This document shows, one piece after another, positions 1-9,139 of a stretch of 64,000 bases of DNA. Positions within the stretch are counted from its first letter, which is position 1; every line of letters starts with the position of its first letter. The stretch is from contig CANMHB010000014.1 of the NCBI GenBank assembly GCA_947497485.1, positions 32,598-96,597 of the forward strand. Direction: 5' to 3'. The position numbers and the translations under genes are program-made. This stretch comes from Flavobacteriales bacterium (GTDB lineage: Bacteria > Bacteroidota > Bacteroidia > Flavobacteriales_D > Crocinitomicaceae). The notes below the pieces were generated by a model that saw only the letters and a program-made list of their open reading frames with translations, was not told the DNA's origin and ran no database searches.

Positions 1-969
1 TTGAGGTGCTTGAACACCAATTCTACGACTGTAAAACAATCCCGCTTTTGTAAATAACTCCGTGCCTTCAGTGAAAAACTGTCGATTCTCGTTAAATTGA
101 AGTTCAAATGGACTAATATTCAGAACTTGTTGATCAAAAACAACTTGGCCAAAGTCTGGAACGAGTGTCACATCTAACGTTAACGCTTCGTTTATTCCAT
201 ATTTGATATCCATTCCACCATTCAATGAGGTTGTTGTTCCATCTGCTTTTGAATGATTCAAATAGGATGAAACATAAGGCATGAGTGCCAATCTTAAAGG
301 CGGATCAATGTTCTCTATTCCAACTACATCGCCAGCTTCAAGTAAATAATTTTCTAAATCAGGTTTAACTGGGCTCCAAGTTGATTCCTCTCGGTAACGA
401 CTAATTTGTCGTGAAAAATTGATTCCCCAATCTTGTACTTGTTTTTTTGGGAAACGAATTGCTGAGAAAGGAATTCGAATTTCCGCAATCCAAGCTGTGT
501 CTGTAATTTTTACTGAGCTGTTCCAAACCAAATTCAATTGGTCATTAAATTCCATGCTGGAAATTTTAAAATCTAACTGAACACCTTTACTTGTGACACC
601 AAACCCAAACCCATTTTGATCGTCGTTGTAGGTGTCCAAGAAAATCCCAAAAACATCTAAATTGGCGTTGTAATCATCCCTTAGTGATAATACTTGAGAA
701 ACAGAATCCTTCTGATCAAAGCAAACAGCAGAAAAATAAATTGATTCATGGTCATAGCAAATAGAAACTTTGGTATCACGTGTTGCAGGTTTACCAGGAT
801 AGGGTTTGATTTGGGTAAAGCTATTTGAATAATATGAGTTTGACCATGAAAGTTCATTCAGCTCTCCATCAATGGTTATTTTTTCATTTATGTGTTTGGC
901 TTCCAGTTTCTTTTGTCCGAAAATGGATACGTAAACGAAAAACAATAACAAGGATAACGCTATTTTCAC
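1..969 (-). CDS. DUF5916 / CBM9-like outer-membrane-associated protein, partial (C-terminus beyond the window start)
   Basis: Manual minus-strand translation from a GTG start at 967-969: MKIALSLLLFFVYVSIFGQKKLEAKHINEKITIDGELNELSW...; signal peptide, CBM9-like DGELNE..W start, then DFGQVVFDQQVLNISPFELQFNENRQFFTEGTELF typical of DUF5916. Absent from the ORF track. Confidence 0.8.
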   Translation of the reverse strand, partial: MKIALSLLLFFVYVSIFGQKKLEAKHINEKITIDGELNELSWSNSYYSNSFTQIKPYPGKPATRDTKVSICYDHESIYFSAVCFDQKDSVSQVLSLRDDYNANLDVFGIFLDTYNDDQNGFGFGVTSKGVQLDFKISSMEFNDQLNLVWNSSVKITDTAWIAEIRIPFSAIRFPKKQVQDWGINFSRQISRYREESTWSPVKPDLENYLLEAGDVVGIENIDPPLRLALMPYVSSYLNHSKADGTTTSLNGGMDIKYGINEALTLDVTLVPDFGQVVFDQQVLNISPFELQFNENRQFFTEGTELFTKAGLFYSRRIGVQAPQ

Positions 970-1057
970 GGCTTCAAAAGTAATTCATTGCATTTAGATA
1001 AACCCAAAAAAATGACAAATGGTTCAATCCAATTTTGTAAGGAACTTATGTTGGAGA

Positions 1058-1747
1058 TTATTTTTTAGCAACCACATGTAAACATTCCTCCCAACGTTCA
1101 AAGGTCACCCAGCAGCGTTTTTCATTTTTCAAATCCAATAGAATTTTTGAAATAGATTCTTGAAGAAACGTTAATTCGCAGTTATCAATCGCTCTTGGCG
1201 TATTGAAACGTGAAAATGAAAAATCGAAACTATTTCCATTCAAATGAGGACTTCGTTTAACTGCCGTTCGGTTGTTTTTAACTAGTTTTGAAACAGTGTA
1301 AAGCGTTCTTGTCATTGACGTTACAATTAGTTTTGTTCCTTCCAGTGGCGTTTTAATCAATGCTTTTTCAAAACGAATACCAATTGTATCGAGCAATTCC
1401 TTCGAATATGGTGTTAACACAGCATACGAATATTGAAAAGTATCCAATACAAAACCATTATTTGCCTCTACACCAACAAGTTTACTAGACTTTATTTTTC
1501 TTCTCAATTCACGCAAATCTGCGGAATGCTTCACCCCTTCTCTTTCAGATCTCGCAATGTAATCTTTCAAATAATTATTTAGTCGACTACTAAATTGATT
1601 CTTTGAATAAACGCTACAATCGAACTCAGAATTTGGTTTCAAATGAAAAAACCTGCGTACTTTACGGTTGATATTCTCCTTCTGCATCAAACCCATTGTG
1701 ATGAGAACGATGGAAACTGCAATCGTAAGTCCGGAAAATAACTTCAT
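1058..1747 (-). CDS. DUF5715-like protein (peptidase M15-like SPHLxGNSFDFSF motif)
   Basis: 229 aa ORF, N-terminal hydrophobic segment, TSMTRT...RSPHLNGNSFDFSFSRF motif. Confidence 0.6.
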   Translation of the reverse strand: MKLFSGLTIAVSIVLITMGLMQKENINRKVRRFFHLKPNSEFDCSVYSKNQFSSRLNNYLKDYIARSEREGVKHSADLRELRRKIKSSKLVGVEANNGFVLDTFQYSYAVLTPYSKELLDTIGIRFEKALIKTPLEGTKLIVTSMTRTLYTVSKLVKNNRTAVKRSPHLNGNSFDFSFSRFNTPRAIDNCELTFLQESISKILLDLKNEKRCWVTFERWEECLHVVAKK

Positions 1748-1833
1748 GTTTTTGCAAAAATAATGAGAAGTAGATTAATTAGTTGCTTATTTATTATTTC
1801 TAGTGCTTTTGATCCCAAAATAATCATTTCCAA

Positions 1834-1858
1834 TAAAAAAGGGAGCACTAACTCCCTT
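1834..1858 (-). terminator. Rho-independent terminator for the 1902-3284 gene
   Basis: AAGGGAG-CACTAA-CTCCCTT stem (1839-1845/1852-1858); on the minus strand it is followed by TTTTTTATTG. Confidence 0.8.
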
Positions 1859-1901
1859 AAATATTTGCCAACAGATTTAGCTTTCTTTTTTGAGAATTAA
1901 C

Positions 1902-3284
1902 TTAAAGCATCAGTGTTCGTAAATCTTCATAATTTAACTTTTTAGTAGAAAACGCACGTTTGTTTTCAAAATAAGGGCTAATATCATTTTTGTTCAATTG
2001 TTTCAAGAAGGAACTATTCGAAATATAAGCAAACGAACCGTCAGGCAATGAAGCGACAAGTTCTACCTCATCATCAATCACTGGTAAAGACTTCCACTCC
2101 GAAGGATAATAGGTTAAAACCGTGTTCTGATTTTTACAAATCATGATAAGCTTCATGCGGTTAATAGTAATATCAACGTCTTTTTGAAAATCAAAAGAGG
2201 CATTTATTTTTGCTAAAATTTGCGTTTGCTTCAATTTATCAATGTTATAAATCCCGAAGCCATTTGCTGTAAACGAATTAAGCATGGCAGATTCTTGCAT
2301 GATTCGCTCTTCTTCCTTTTCTCTTTTTTGAAGTACAACAGTAAAATCTTGCAAAGCAGTTTGATATTGAGCCATCAATCTTTCCATGTCTTTTTTATTG
2401 ATATCTGGAGATGCTTCTACGGTGATTGAATCTCTGAAAATATTGCCTTTGTGATCATTTTTATTGGAGGCAAATGTTATTCTAAATTGTTTTTTCTGAT
2501 TATTAATGAGCTCAATGTTAATTTTATCCCAGTTGACTCTCATTGCCCGCATTATTGCATCTTCATCGTGACTGGATAGCAATTGCCAATCAACACCATC
2601 CCAAGTTCTCAGATGAGGCATATTGTCATCACTAGCAAGTTGGAAAACAATATCCTTTTTTGGTTTCTTTGGCTTTTTAGGTAATTTGGGCAAGTTGGCG
2701 AGCGCGGTATCTCTTCGTGTATTTTTTCGATTCACAAAAGTTCCTTCTTGCTCCCAACTTTGATTTTCGCTTAAATACCATAATTTAAAATTTTTATCGG
2801 GTTTTTCATTACTGGCAATGTCAACACTTACTTCACTGCCTTCTTTTAAACCCATCTCTTCGTCGCCATTGAAAACCCGCATTTCAACCATTCCCATAGA
2901 TTCTAGGTATTTCGAACGATCCTCGCTCATCTGCATCGGTATGCCCGACAAAAATATTTCTTTTGCTTCATGCATTTCCCTAAAACGAAATTCTACCTCT
3001 CCTTCGACTTTCTGGCCGTTTTTGTCGACGATCGAATTTGCTGGAATTTCAACATGCGTTCCATTTGGTCGGTGATAAATGAGTCCTTCACTGGCGTTGA
3101 ATTTCATTATTTCAAACGGAACTCCATTTTTAATTGGTTCGTGTATACCCAATTCGATTACTTCTGATTCTAGAACAGGTTTTGGAAGTGGAGCATTTAA
3201 AAAATGGTAAATTCCTATTGCAATCCCTACTGCTGAAAGCACTGAAAAAGAAGCAATTCCTTTTTGTTTATTACTTAATTTCAT
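1902..3284 (-). CDS. Membrane-anchored/exported hypothetical protein with ZU5-like N-terminal region
   Basis: 460 aa, N-terminal hydrophobic helix, 'GTHVEIPANSIVDKNGQKVEGEVEFRF' ZU5-like segment, KKPKKPKK linker. Confidence 0.6.
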   Translation of the reverse strand: MKLSNKQKGIASFSVLSAVGIAIGIYHFLNAPLPKPVLESEVIELGIHEPIKNGVPFEIMKFNASEGLIYHRPNGTHVEIPANSIVDKNGQKVEGEVEFRFREMHEAKEIFLSGIPMQMSEDRSKYLESMGMVEMRVFNGDEEMGLKEGSEVSVDIASNEKPDKNFKLWYLSENQSWEQEGTFVNRKNTRRDTALANLPKLPKKPKKPKKDIVFQLASDDNMPHLRTWDGVDWQLLSSHDEDAIMRAMRVNWDKINIELINNQKKQFRITFASNKNDHKGNIFRDSITVEASPDINKKDMERLMAQYQTALQDFTVVLQKREKEEERIMQESAMLNSFTANGFGIYNIDKLKQTQILAKINASFDFQKDVDITINRMKLIMICKNQNTVLTYYPSEWKSLPVIDDEVELVASLPDGSFAYISNSSFLKQLNKNDISPYFENKRAFSTKKLNYEDLRTLML

Positions 3285-3286
3285 GA

Positions 3287-4654
3287 TTATTTATTTAAAA
3301 TTTTAATACCTGATTCCAATTCTATGCACGATAATTTATTTGAATCATCTGCAATTAACAAGTCTAATTTCCCGTCCTTATTTACATCTAAAAAAACGGG
3401 TGTAAACTCACTTCTTTCCTGAAAATCAATGGTCTTCATGATTTTTCCGGTTTTGACATTGTAGCAAGTAAATTCGTTTGAATCTTCATGCAGTATTGAA
3501 ATACACGGTTGATTCTGATAACTAATCAATTGATTTGAAATAAAATGGGAATAATAATAATCTTCTTTTTTTGTCTTTTTCTCCAAGTCATTTTTTCCTT
3601 TCAATTTAATCTGATCATCAAATTGGAAAATTTTCTCGCCGTTGCAAAATATTTTTGTGTCTGGAATTCTTTTAAATCTGTGAAGTTGGATATCCTCATC
3701 AATTAATTCTGATTGTATCATTTTACCTTTTAAATTAAAGTGAACCATGTGGAACTTATAGCCATCTGTTCGATTCGAATTAGGGATAATTTTATAGCTA
3801 TATGCCGGAAAAACAACTGTTTTTTCTCCAGATTCATTTGTTTTAAAAATGATCGATTCTGCCCCGCAAGCAATGTTCAACTTGCTCGGATCACGCCAAT
3901 CTTTGGTTTTGTCATCGGTATCAAAACGGTATAAAATATTCCCAGTTTTTCCGTCTACAGAATAAAACTCATCAATATTAACGAAGACTAAATCTTTAAT
4001 TCCATCAGCATTTAGATCCTCAAGTATTGGTTTTTCATTGAAGAGGTATCCTGAATCGAAATGGGTTTTAATCTTGAAAACAAGTCGATTATCTCCCATT
4101 TTCCAACCTTCAAACGAATCGTGAAAATGTTGCCAAATGGTTTCGCCATCAGCGGGATTAATTGCTCTCAACTCGCCTACTTCGGTTCCAAAAACGATTA
4201 TCTCCTTGCCATCAACATTGATTACAACAGACTCACACTCAACATCACCAGATATGGGAAGAGAATATTTGATTTTCCCGTTGAGTTCGGCACAAATAAA
4301 TTCATCATTGTCGTTTCCGAAGTAAAGGAGGTTATTATGAATTAATGTTCCGTTGACGTCCAAATCACCAAAAGATCCATGTGCGAAATTCCTAACTTGT
4401 TTACCGGTAACTCTATTTATGATATGAATGCCGTTTCGATCATCCGTAAGGTAGGGATCCATATAATTATCGCCATTTGAGCCTATAATTAAATAAGAAG
4501 GGGTTAACGAAACATTCGTTCTGTATGAGGTTTTTCCGATTTCTACAGACCATTTTAAATCTTTGGAATTGGTTATTTCAAAATTTTCATCATTCTTTAA
4601 AAAACTCATGAAAATTAAAAAGCCCGGAATTGTAATTAAAAATCTCTTTCGCAT
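3287..4654 (-). CDS. PQQ/FG-GAP-like beta-propeller protein
   Basis: 455 aa; repeated propeller motifs such as 'PILEDLNADGIKDLVFVNIDEFYSVDGKTGNILYRFD' and 'PVFLDVNKDGKLDLLIADDSNKLSCIELESGIKIL'. Confidence 0.7.
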   Translation of the reverse strand: MRKRFLITIPGFLIFMSFLKNDENFEITNSKDLKWSVEIGKTSYRTNVSLTPSYLIIGSNGDNYMDPYLTDDRNGIHIINRVTGKQVRNFAHGSFGDLDVNGTLIHNNLLYFGNDNDEFICAELNGKIKYSLPISGDVECESVVINVDGKEIIVFGTEVGELRAINPADGETIWQHFHDSFEGWKMGDNRLVFKIKTHFDSGYLFNEKPILEDLNADGIKDLVFVNIDEFYSVDGKTGNILYRFDTDDKTKDWRDPSKLNIACGAESIIFKTNESGEKTVVFPAYSYKIIPNSNRTDGYKFHMVHFNLKGKMIQSELIDEDIQLHRFKRIPDTKIFCNGEKIFQFDDQIKLKGKNDLEKKTKKEDYYYSHFISNQLISYQNQPCISILHEDSNEFTCYNVKTGKIMKTIDFQERSEFTPVFLDVNKDGKLDLLIADDSNKLSCIELESGIKILNK

Positions 4655-4829
4655 AACTCATCTTTTAATTTGTGGGTACAATTAATAGAAATGAGTTAGT
4701 TGGTTTTGGTTACGGATTTTTTTTAGGTGAGAAGGAATGTTTGTTTTACTAATCTTGACTTATAGAGTGCCCTTTTGATGAATTTGTGGTGGTATTTAGA
4801 GAAGGATTGCAAATCCTTCGAAGCCTGGT

Positions 4830-6185
4830 TTACTTCCCGATACAAAATCGTTCAAATATCGTCCCGAGGATATCCCGGTCGATTTCGATCTCACCGGTTA
4901 TATTTCCAAGCGAACGCATCGCAGCGCGAATATCCAAAGCGATGAAATCACCTGTTGTTCCATTTTCGAGATCAATGCTTACTTTTTCAAGTGCTTCAGC
5001 TGTTTTTTGCAGAGAATCGTAGTGACGGGCGTTTGAAACAATCGTTTCATTTTGAATATCGTAATTTCCAACTACAAGATCAACCAATTTTTGTTTCAGT
5101 GAATCAATGCCGGTTCCGTTTTTGGCGCTGATTGAAATTTCCGCGGTTACTTGAGAGTCAAGGTCAATTTTGTTTGCAATAGCGATGACTTTCTTATCGG
5201 GATATTTTTCGATTAATTCCAATTGCCAACGTTTTACTTCCTCAACACTTGTTGGGTTGGATGCATCCGCCAAACAAAGCACAATCGTTGCCTGTTCAAT
5301 TTTCTCAAACGAGCGCTCGATTCCTAATGCTTCAATTTCTTCAGCTCCTTCGCGAATGCCCGCTGTATCTATTAATCGAAAAAGAATTCCATCGATGTTT
5401 AACGTTTCCTCGATTACATCTCTTGTTGTTCCGGCAATATTGCTAACAATCGCACGATTCTCACCCAAAAGCTGATTCAATAACGTACTTTTTCCTGTGT
5501 TTGGTGCACCGACAATCGCAACTGGAACGCCATTTTTCAGTGCATTTCCAAGTGAAAATGATTGTGAAAGACGATTCACTCTTTGCAAAACGTCCGCTAC
5601 TAATTTCTTTAATTCAGTTCGGTCCGCAAATTCAACATCTTCTTCGCCAAAATCTAATTCTAGCTCAATCATAGCAGCGAAATGAATGAGTTTTTCTCGC
5701 AATTGTTTCAATTGATTTGAAAACGTTCCTCGCAATTGCTTAAGGGCAATTTCATGCGCTTGCTTGGATTGAGAGGCAATCAAATCCGCCACTGCCTCCG
5801 CTTGTGATAGATCCAATTTGCCATTTATGAAAGCTCTTTTCGTAAACTCTCCTGGTTCGGCCATTCGAAAACCATTGGAAGTCAAAACGCTCAAAATTTC
5901 TTGCTGAATAAAGGTTGATCCATGACATGAAATCTCAACGCTTTCCTCACCCGTAAAACTATTTCCTTCGTGAAATATCGTTATCAGAACCTCATCAATT
6001 GGAGTTGCTGCTGAATCACTGAGAACTCCGAAATGAGCGGTATGAGAAAACTGCTTTTTGAGGTCTTTCGAGAAAAATGGATTAACCAGCGATATAGCGT
6101 CTTTCCCTGATGCTCGAATTACAGCAATTGCCCCTACTCCATTTGCAGTAGCTAAAGCACATATCGGTTCGTTTTCAAAAGACAT
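4830..6185 (-). CDS. mnmE: tRNA uridine-5-carboxymethylaminomethyl(34) synthesis GTPase MnmE
   Basis: GAPNTGKSTLLNQLLGENRAIVSNIAGTTRDVIEE G-domain, NKIDL motif, C-terminal FCIGK. Confidence 0.97.
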   Translation of the reverse strand: MSFENEPICALATANGVGAIAVIRASGKDAISLVNPFFSKDLKKQFSHTAHFGVLSDSAATPIDEVLITIFHEGNSFTGEESVEISCHGSTFIQQEILSVLTSNGFRMAEPGEFTKRAFINGKLDLSQAEAVADLIASQSKQAHEIALKQLRGTFSNQLKQLREKLIHFAAMIELELDFGEEDVEFADRTELKKLVADVLQRVNRLSQSFSLGNALKNGVPVAIVGAPNTGKSTLLNQLLGENRAIVSNIAGTTRDVIEETLNIDGILFRLIDTAGIREGAEEIEALGIERSFEKIEQATIVLCLADASNPTSVEEVKRWQLELIEKYPDKKVIAIANKIDLDSQVTAEISISAKNGTGIDSLKQKLVDLVVGNYDIQNETIVSNARHYDSLQKTAEALEKVSIDLENGTTGDFIALDIRAAMRSLGNITGEIEIDRDILGTIFERFCIGK

Positions 6186-6204
6186 GGAACAAAGTTAGGC
6201 AAAT

Positions 6205-6232
6205 AAAAAAGGTGAAGATTAACCTCACCTTT
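6205..6232 (-). terminator. Rho-independent terminator for the DUF3127 gene
   Basis: AAAGGTGA...TCACCTTT hairpin between 6255 and the mnmE start; followed on the minus strand by a T-rich run. Confidence 0.75.
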
Positions 6233-6254
6233 CAAATTTATTTTCAGGTAACGC

Positions 6255-6656
6255 TTAAAATGGCAAGTCGTCTGAATCGTCATTTTCAGAGATTACACTT
6301 GACGTTGTGTTTGCAGTTGCAGCAGGAATTGGATCCAAGTTCATAGCTGAAGGGCCACCAGCAGGAATTGCTGAACCTTGACCAACACGCTCAATTCTCC
6401 ACGCTTCAATTGTATTGAAATACTTCACTTCACCTTGTGGGCTCGTCCATTCTCTTCCGCGCAGATTGAAAGAAACTTCTACTTGCTCATTTGCTTGAAA
6501 GTTGTCCAACAAAGCACATTTGTCTTGAGTCGCTTGAAATGAAATCAACTGCGGATATTGATCTTGCGTTTCGATAACAAATTCTCTTTTTGAAAATCGA
6601 TCGGAAACAACTTGGGTTGGGTTTATTACTTTAAGGGTTCCTGATAATTTAAACAT
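6255..6656 (-). CDS. DUF3127 domain-containing (OB-fold-like) protein
   Basis: 133 aa; 'FKLSGTLKVINPTQVVSDRFSKREFVIETQDQYPQLISFQATQDKCALLDNF' and acidic DDLPF tail. Confidence 0.85.
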   Translation of the reverse strand: MFKLSGTLKVINPTQVVSDRFSKREFVIETQDQYPQLISFQATQDKCALLDNFQANEQVEVSFNLRGREWTSPQGEVKYFNTIEAWRIERVGQGSAIPAGGPSAMNLDPIPAATANTTSSVISENDDSDDLPF

Positions 6657-6679
6657 GTTTACTCGTATTTATTAATTTA

Positions 6680-7573
6680 TTAATTGTTGAAAGAAAGCAA
6701 GGTCATCCAAGCTTCCTCTAGTTTGTTTTCTTTTAATAATTCACTTGCTCGAACGTGTAGTTTCTGCTCGAGTTCGGAAGGATTCTCTTCTAAAGTTAAA
6801 AATAATTCACTTAATTCAAGCAATTTATATTCGTTTACATCCGTTTCATTTGGAAGTGACTCAATTCCGGCTAAATGCCCTAATTCATTTCCTGTTAAAA
6901 TTTTACTAGTTCGAATATCAATAGGTAATGCATCAAATCCAATTCCGCAGGTTGTTATCGGTTTTTTAATTTCAAACATAGAAGAGTTATCAGCTCTACA
7001 GTACCAATCGCCACCCATACGTGAAACCAAATCAATTTTATGCTGATCAATCATTCCGTTGGCATCCAAAACAGCTTCATTGATGTGGATTTTAACAACT
7101 TCTGAAATAATCAAGTTACCAGCGCCACCTTGATGACCAAGTTCGATTACTTCATTTACCTTGCATTCAAATTGAACAGGAGACTCTGCAACGCGGAAAG
7201 GCTTTACCAAATCAGATTTAACCGCTGTAAAACCAGCTTTTTCAAATTCACTCACCCCAGGAGCATAAGGCGAACTTGCCAAACTCATCTGATGAACAAT
7301 GTCGTAATTTACAACGTTGATGACCACCTCAGGAACAACTTTGACATTATTATAAGTATCCTTCGTTGTATTGCTTCTACCAGAACGAGCCGGAGAGAAA
7401 ATCATAATCGGAGGATTCGCACTAAAGACATTAAAAAAGCTGAATGGCGCCAAATTCGCATTTCCATCCGCATCGACAGTTGATGCAAAAGCAATAGGAC
7501 GTGGACCAACGGCACCAAGTAGATATTGATGAAGTTTTGGAATTGGAAGTTCTTTTGGGTCTAAGGTTAGCAT
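6680..7573 (-). CDS. Flavin reductase family protein (flavoredoxin-like)
   Basis: 297 aa; 'LLGAVGPRPIAFASTVDADGNANLAPFSFFNVFSANPPIMIFSP'. Confidence 0.9.
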   Translation of the reverse strand: MLTLDPKELPIPKLHQYLLGAVGPRPIAFASTVDADGNANLAPFSFFNVFSANPPIMIFSPARSGRSNTTKDTYNNVKVVPEVVINVVNYDIVHQMSLASSPYAPGVSEFEKAGFTAVKSDLVKPFRVAESPVQFECKVNEVIELGHQGGAGNLIISEVVKIHINEAVLDANGMIDQHKIDLVSRMGGDWYCRADNSSMFEIKKPITTCGIGFDALPIDIRTSKILTGNELGHLAGIESLPNETDVNEYKLLELSELFLTLEENPSELEQKLHVRASELLKENKLEEAWMTLLSFNN

Positions 7574-7681
7574 TTTGCAAACTTTTCCTCAAAATTAAGT
7601 TTAATTCAGTTTCGGTTTTTGGCATTTTTATAGTATTTATTCACAGATTGTTTTCTTACCTTTAATTGTTTTTTTATAACT

Positions 7682-8536
7682 ATGAATCAAGCTTATTTTA
7701 TTTTTCTCTTTTTTGTTTTCGGATTTAATTTGATGCTTTTTGGTCAAAATAAGAAAGATCAAAATGAAAAAAAGACCGGGAAATGGATTTTTACTGGGGC
7801 AGACAGGCCTGAATCCGGGATTGCAAAAGATGGCAAAGTGGAGGAAGGGTATTTTGTTAATGGTCGAAAAGAAGGCGTTTGGATAAAATATCACAAGGAT
7901 GGGAAAAGTATAAAATTGAAAGGAAATTATAACAATAACCGTCCAGACGGTGAATACAAACGCTATTTCAAGGATGGGAAATTAAAAGAATCAGGGTCTT
8001 TTAGTAAAGATCAGTTTAAAGGTGAATTGATTCGCTATCATGCGAATGGAAAAATCGCTTATCAGGGAAGTTACAACAATTCAGGGACAGAATCAGGCGT
8101 AATTAAATACTTTCATGAGAATGGAAATTTAGCACTAGAGTATACCGCTAAGAATAATTCGTTGGAAGGGAAAATTACGAGATATTATGAAGACGGATCA
8201 GTAAAAGAAAGCTTTGTAATTCAATCCAATGGGAAGATTCAAAATGTTCAGAAGTTTGAACAAAAAGAAAAACCGAAAACTGAAGTTAATGATAAGAAGG
8301 AAAAATCAAAAGTTATTTATCCTCCAAAAATCAAGAACCCAAACACAAAAGGTGTGCGATTTGAGCCCAATGGATACAATAAAATTTATAACGAAAACGA
8401 TGATATTTGGATGGATGGTGACTTTAAAAACGGACAACTTTGGGATGGCAAAGTACGTGATTATGATAAAAACGGAATTTTAAATAAAATTAGGGTTTTC
8501 AAGAAAGGTGTTTACCATTCTGACGGTCAGCTCTAA
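7682..8536 (+). CDS. Secreted MORN/YwqK-type repeat protein
   Basis: 284 aa, signal peptide, repeats of type 'GxYxNxxxxGxxxxYxxDGKLKESGSF'. Confidence 0.8.
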   Translation: MNQAYFIFLFFVFGFNLMLFGQNKKDQNEKKTGKWIFTGADRPESGIAKDGKVEEGYFVNGRKEGVWIKYHKDGKSIKLKGNYNNNRPDGEYKRYFKDGKLKESGSFSKDQFKGELIRYHANGKIAYQGSYNNSGTESGVIKYFHENGNLALEYTAKNNSLEGKITRYYEDGSVKESFVIQSNGKIQNVQKFEQKEKPKTEVNDKKEKSKVIYPPKIKNPNTKGVRFEPNGYNKIYNENDDIWMDGDFKNGQLWDGKVRDYDKNGILNKIRVFKKGVYHSDGQL

Positions 8537-8544
8537 AATCAATT

Positions 8545-9129
8545 CTATTTCATTGCTTCAACCCATTTAGCGACGTATTTTCCAATAATGTCAAATTCAA
8601 GATTCACCTGATCTCCTTCTCGAATAGATGAAAAATTAGTGTTTTCAAATGTATATGGGATGATGCAAACCGAAAACGTGTTTCGTTCTGAATCCACTAC
8701 CGTTAAACTTGTTCCATTTACAGTGATTGAACCTTTTTCAACGGTTAACTGATGACTTTTATGGGAAAAAGTAAATTTCCAACTTCCGTTTTGATCTTCA
8801 ATTTTCTCACATGTTCCAATTGTATCCACGTGACCTTGAACAATATGTCCGTCTAATCTACCATTCATTTGCATGCATCGTTCAAGATTAACTTTCGTTC
8901 CGATTTCCCATTGGTTTAGGTTCGTTTTATCGAGCGTTTCCTGAATGGCAGTGACTTTGTAGGTTTCATTGCTAATTTCAACTACGGTTAAACAACAACC
9001 ATTGTGCGCAATACTTTGATCGATTTTCAATTCGGAAGTCATTTTAGCCTTCAATGTAAAATGAATATTACCACCTTCTTTTTCGATGTTTGTAACCTCA
9101 GCTATTTCTTCAATTATTCCTGTAAACAT
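8545..9129 (-). CDS. ribE: Riboflavin synthase (alpha subunit)
   Basis: MFTGIIEEIAEV start, two lumazine-binding repeats ('AHNGCCLTV', 'TVNGTSLTV'). Confidence 0.96.
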   Translation of the reverse strand: MFTGIIEEIAEVTNIEKEGGNIHFTLKAKMTSELKIDQSIAHNGCCLTVVEISNETYKVTAIQETLDKTNLNQWEIGTKVNLERCMQMNGRLDGHIVQGHVDTIGTCEKIEDQNGSWKFTFSHKSHQLTVEKGSITVNGTSLTVVDSERNTFSVCIIPYTFENTNFSSIREGDQVNLEFDIIGKYVAKWVEAMK

Positions 9130-9139
9130 AAGTTAACTT

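Noticed and set aside
7637-7894. 85-aa minus ORF over the start of the MORN gene
   Set aside because: Overlaps the signal peptide region of a well-supported plus-strand gene; no recognisable family.
7682-8536. YwqK-type MORN repeat protein as the antitoxin of a toxin-antitoxin system
   Set aside because: It has a signal peptide and no toxin-sized partner beside it; the 'antitoxin' label of this family is weak, so I call it only a secreted repeat protein.
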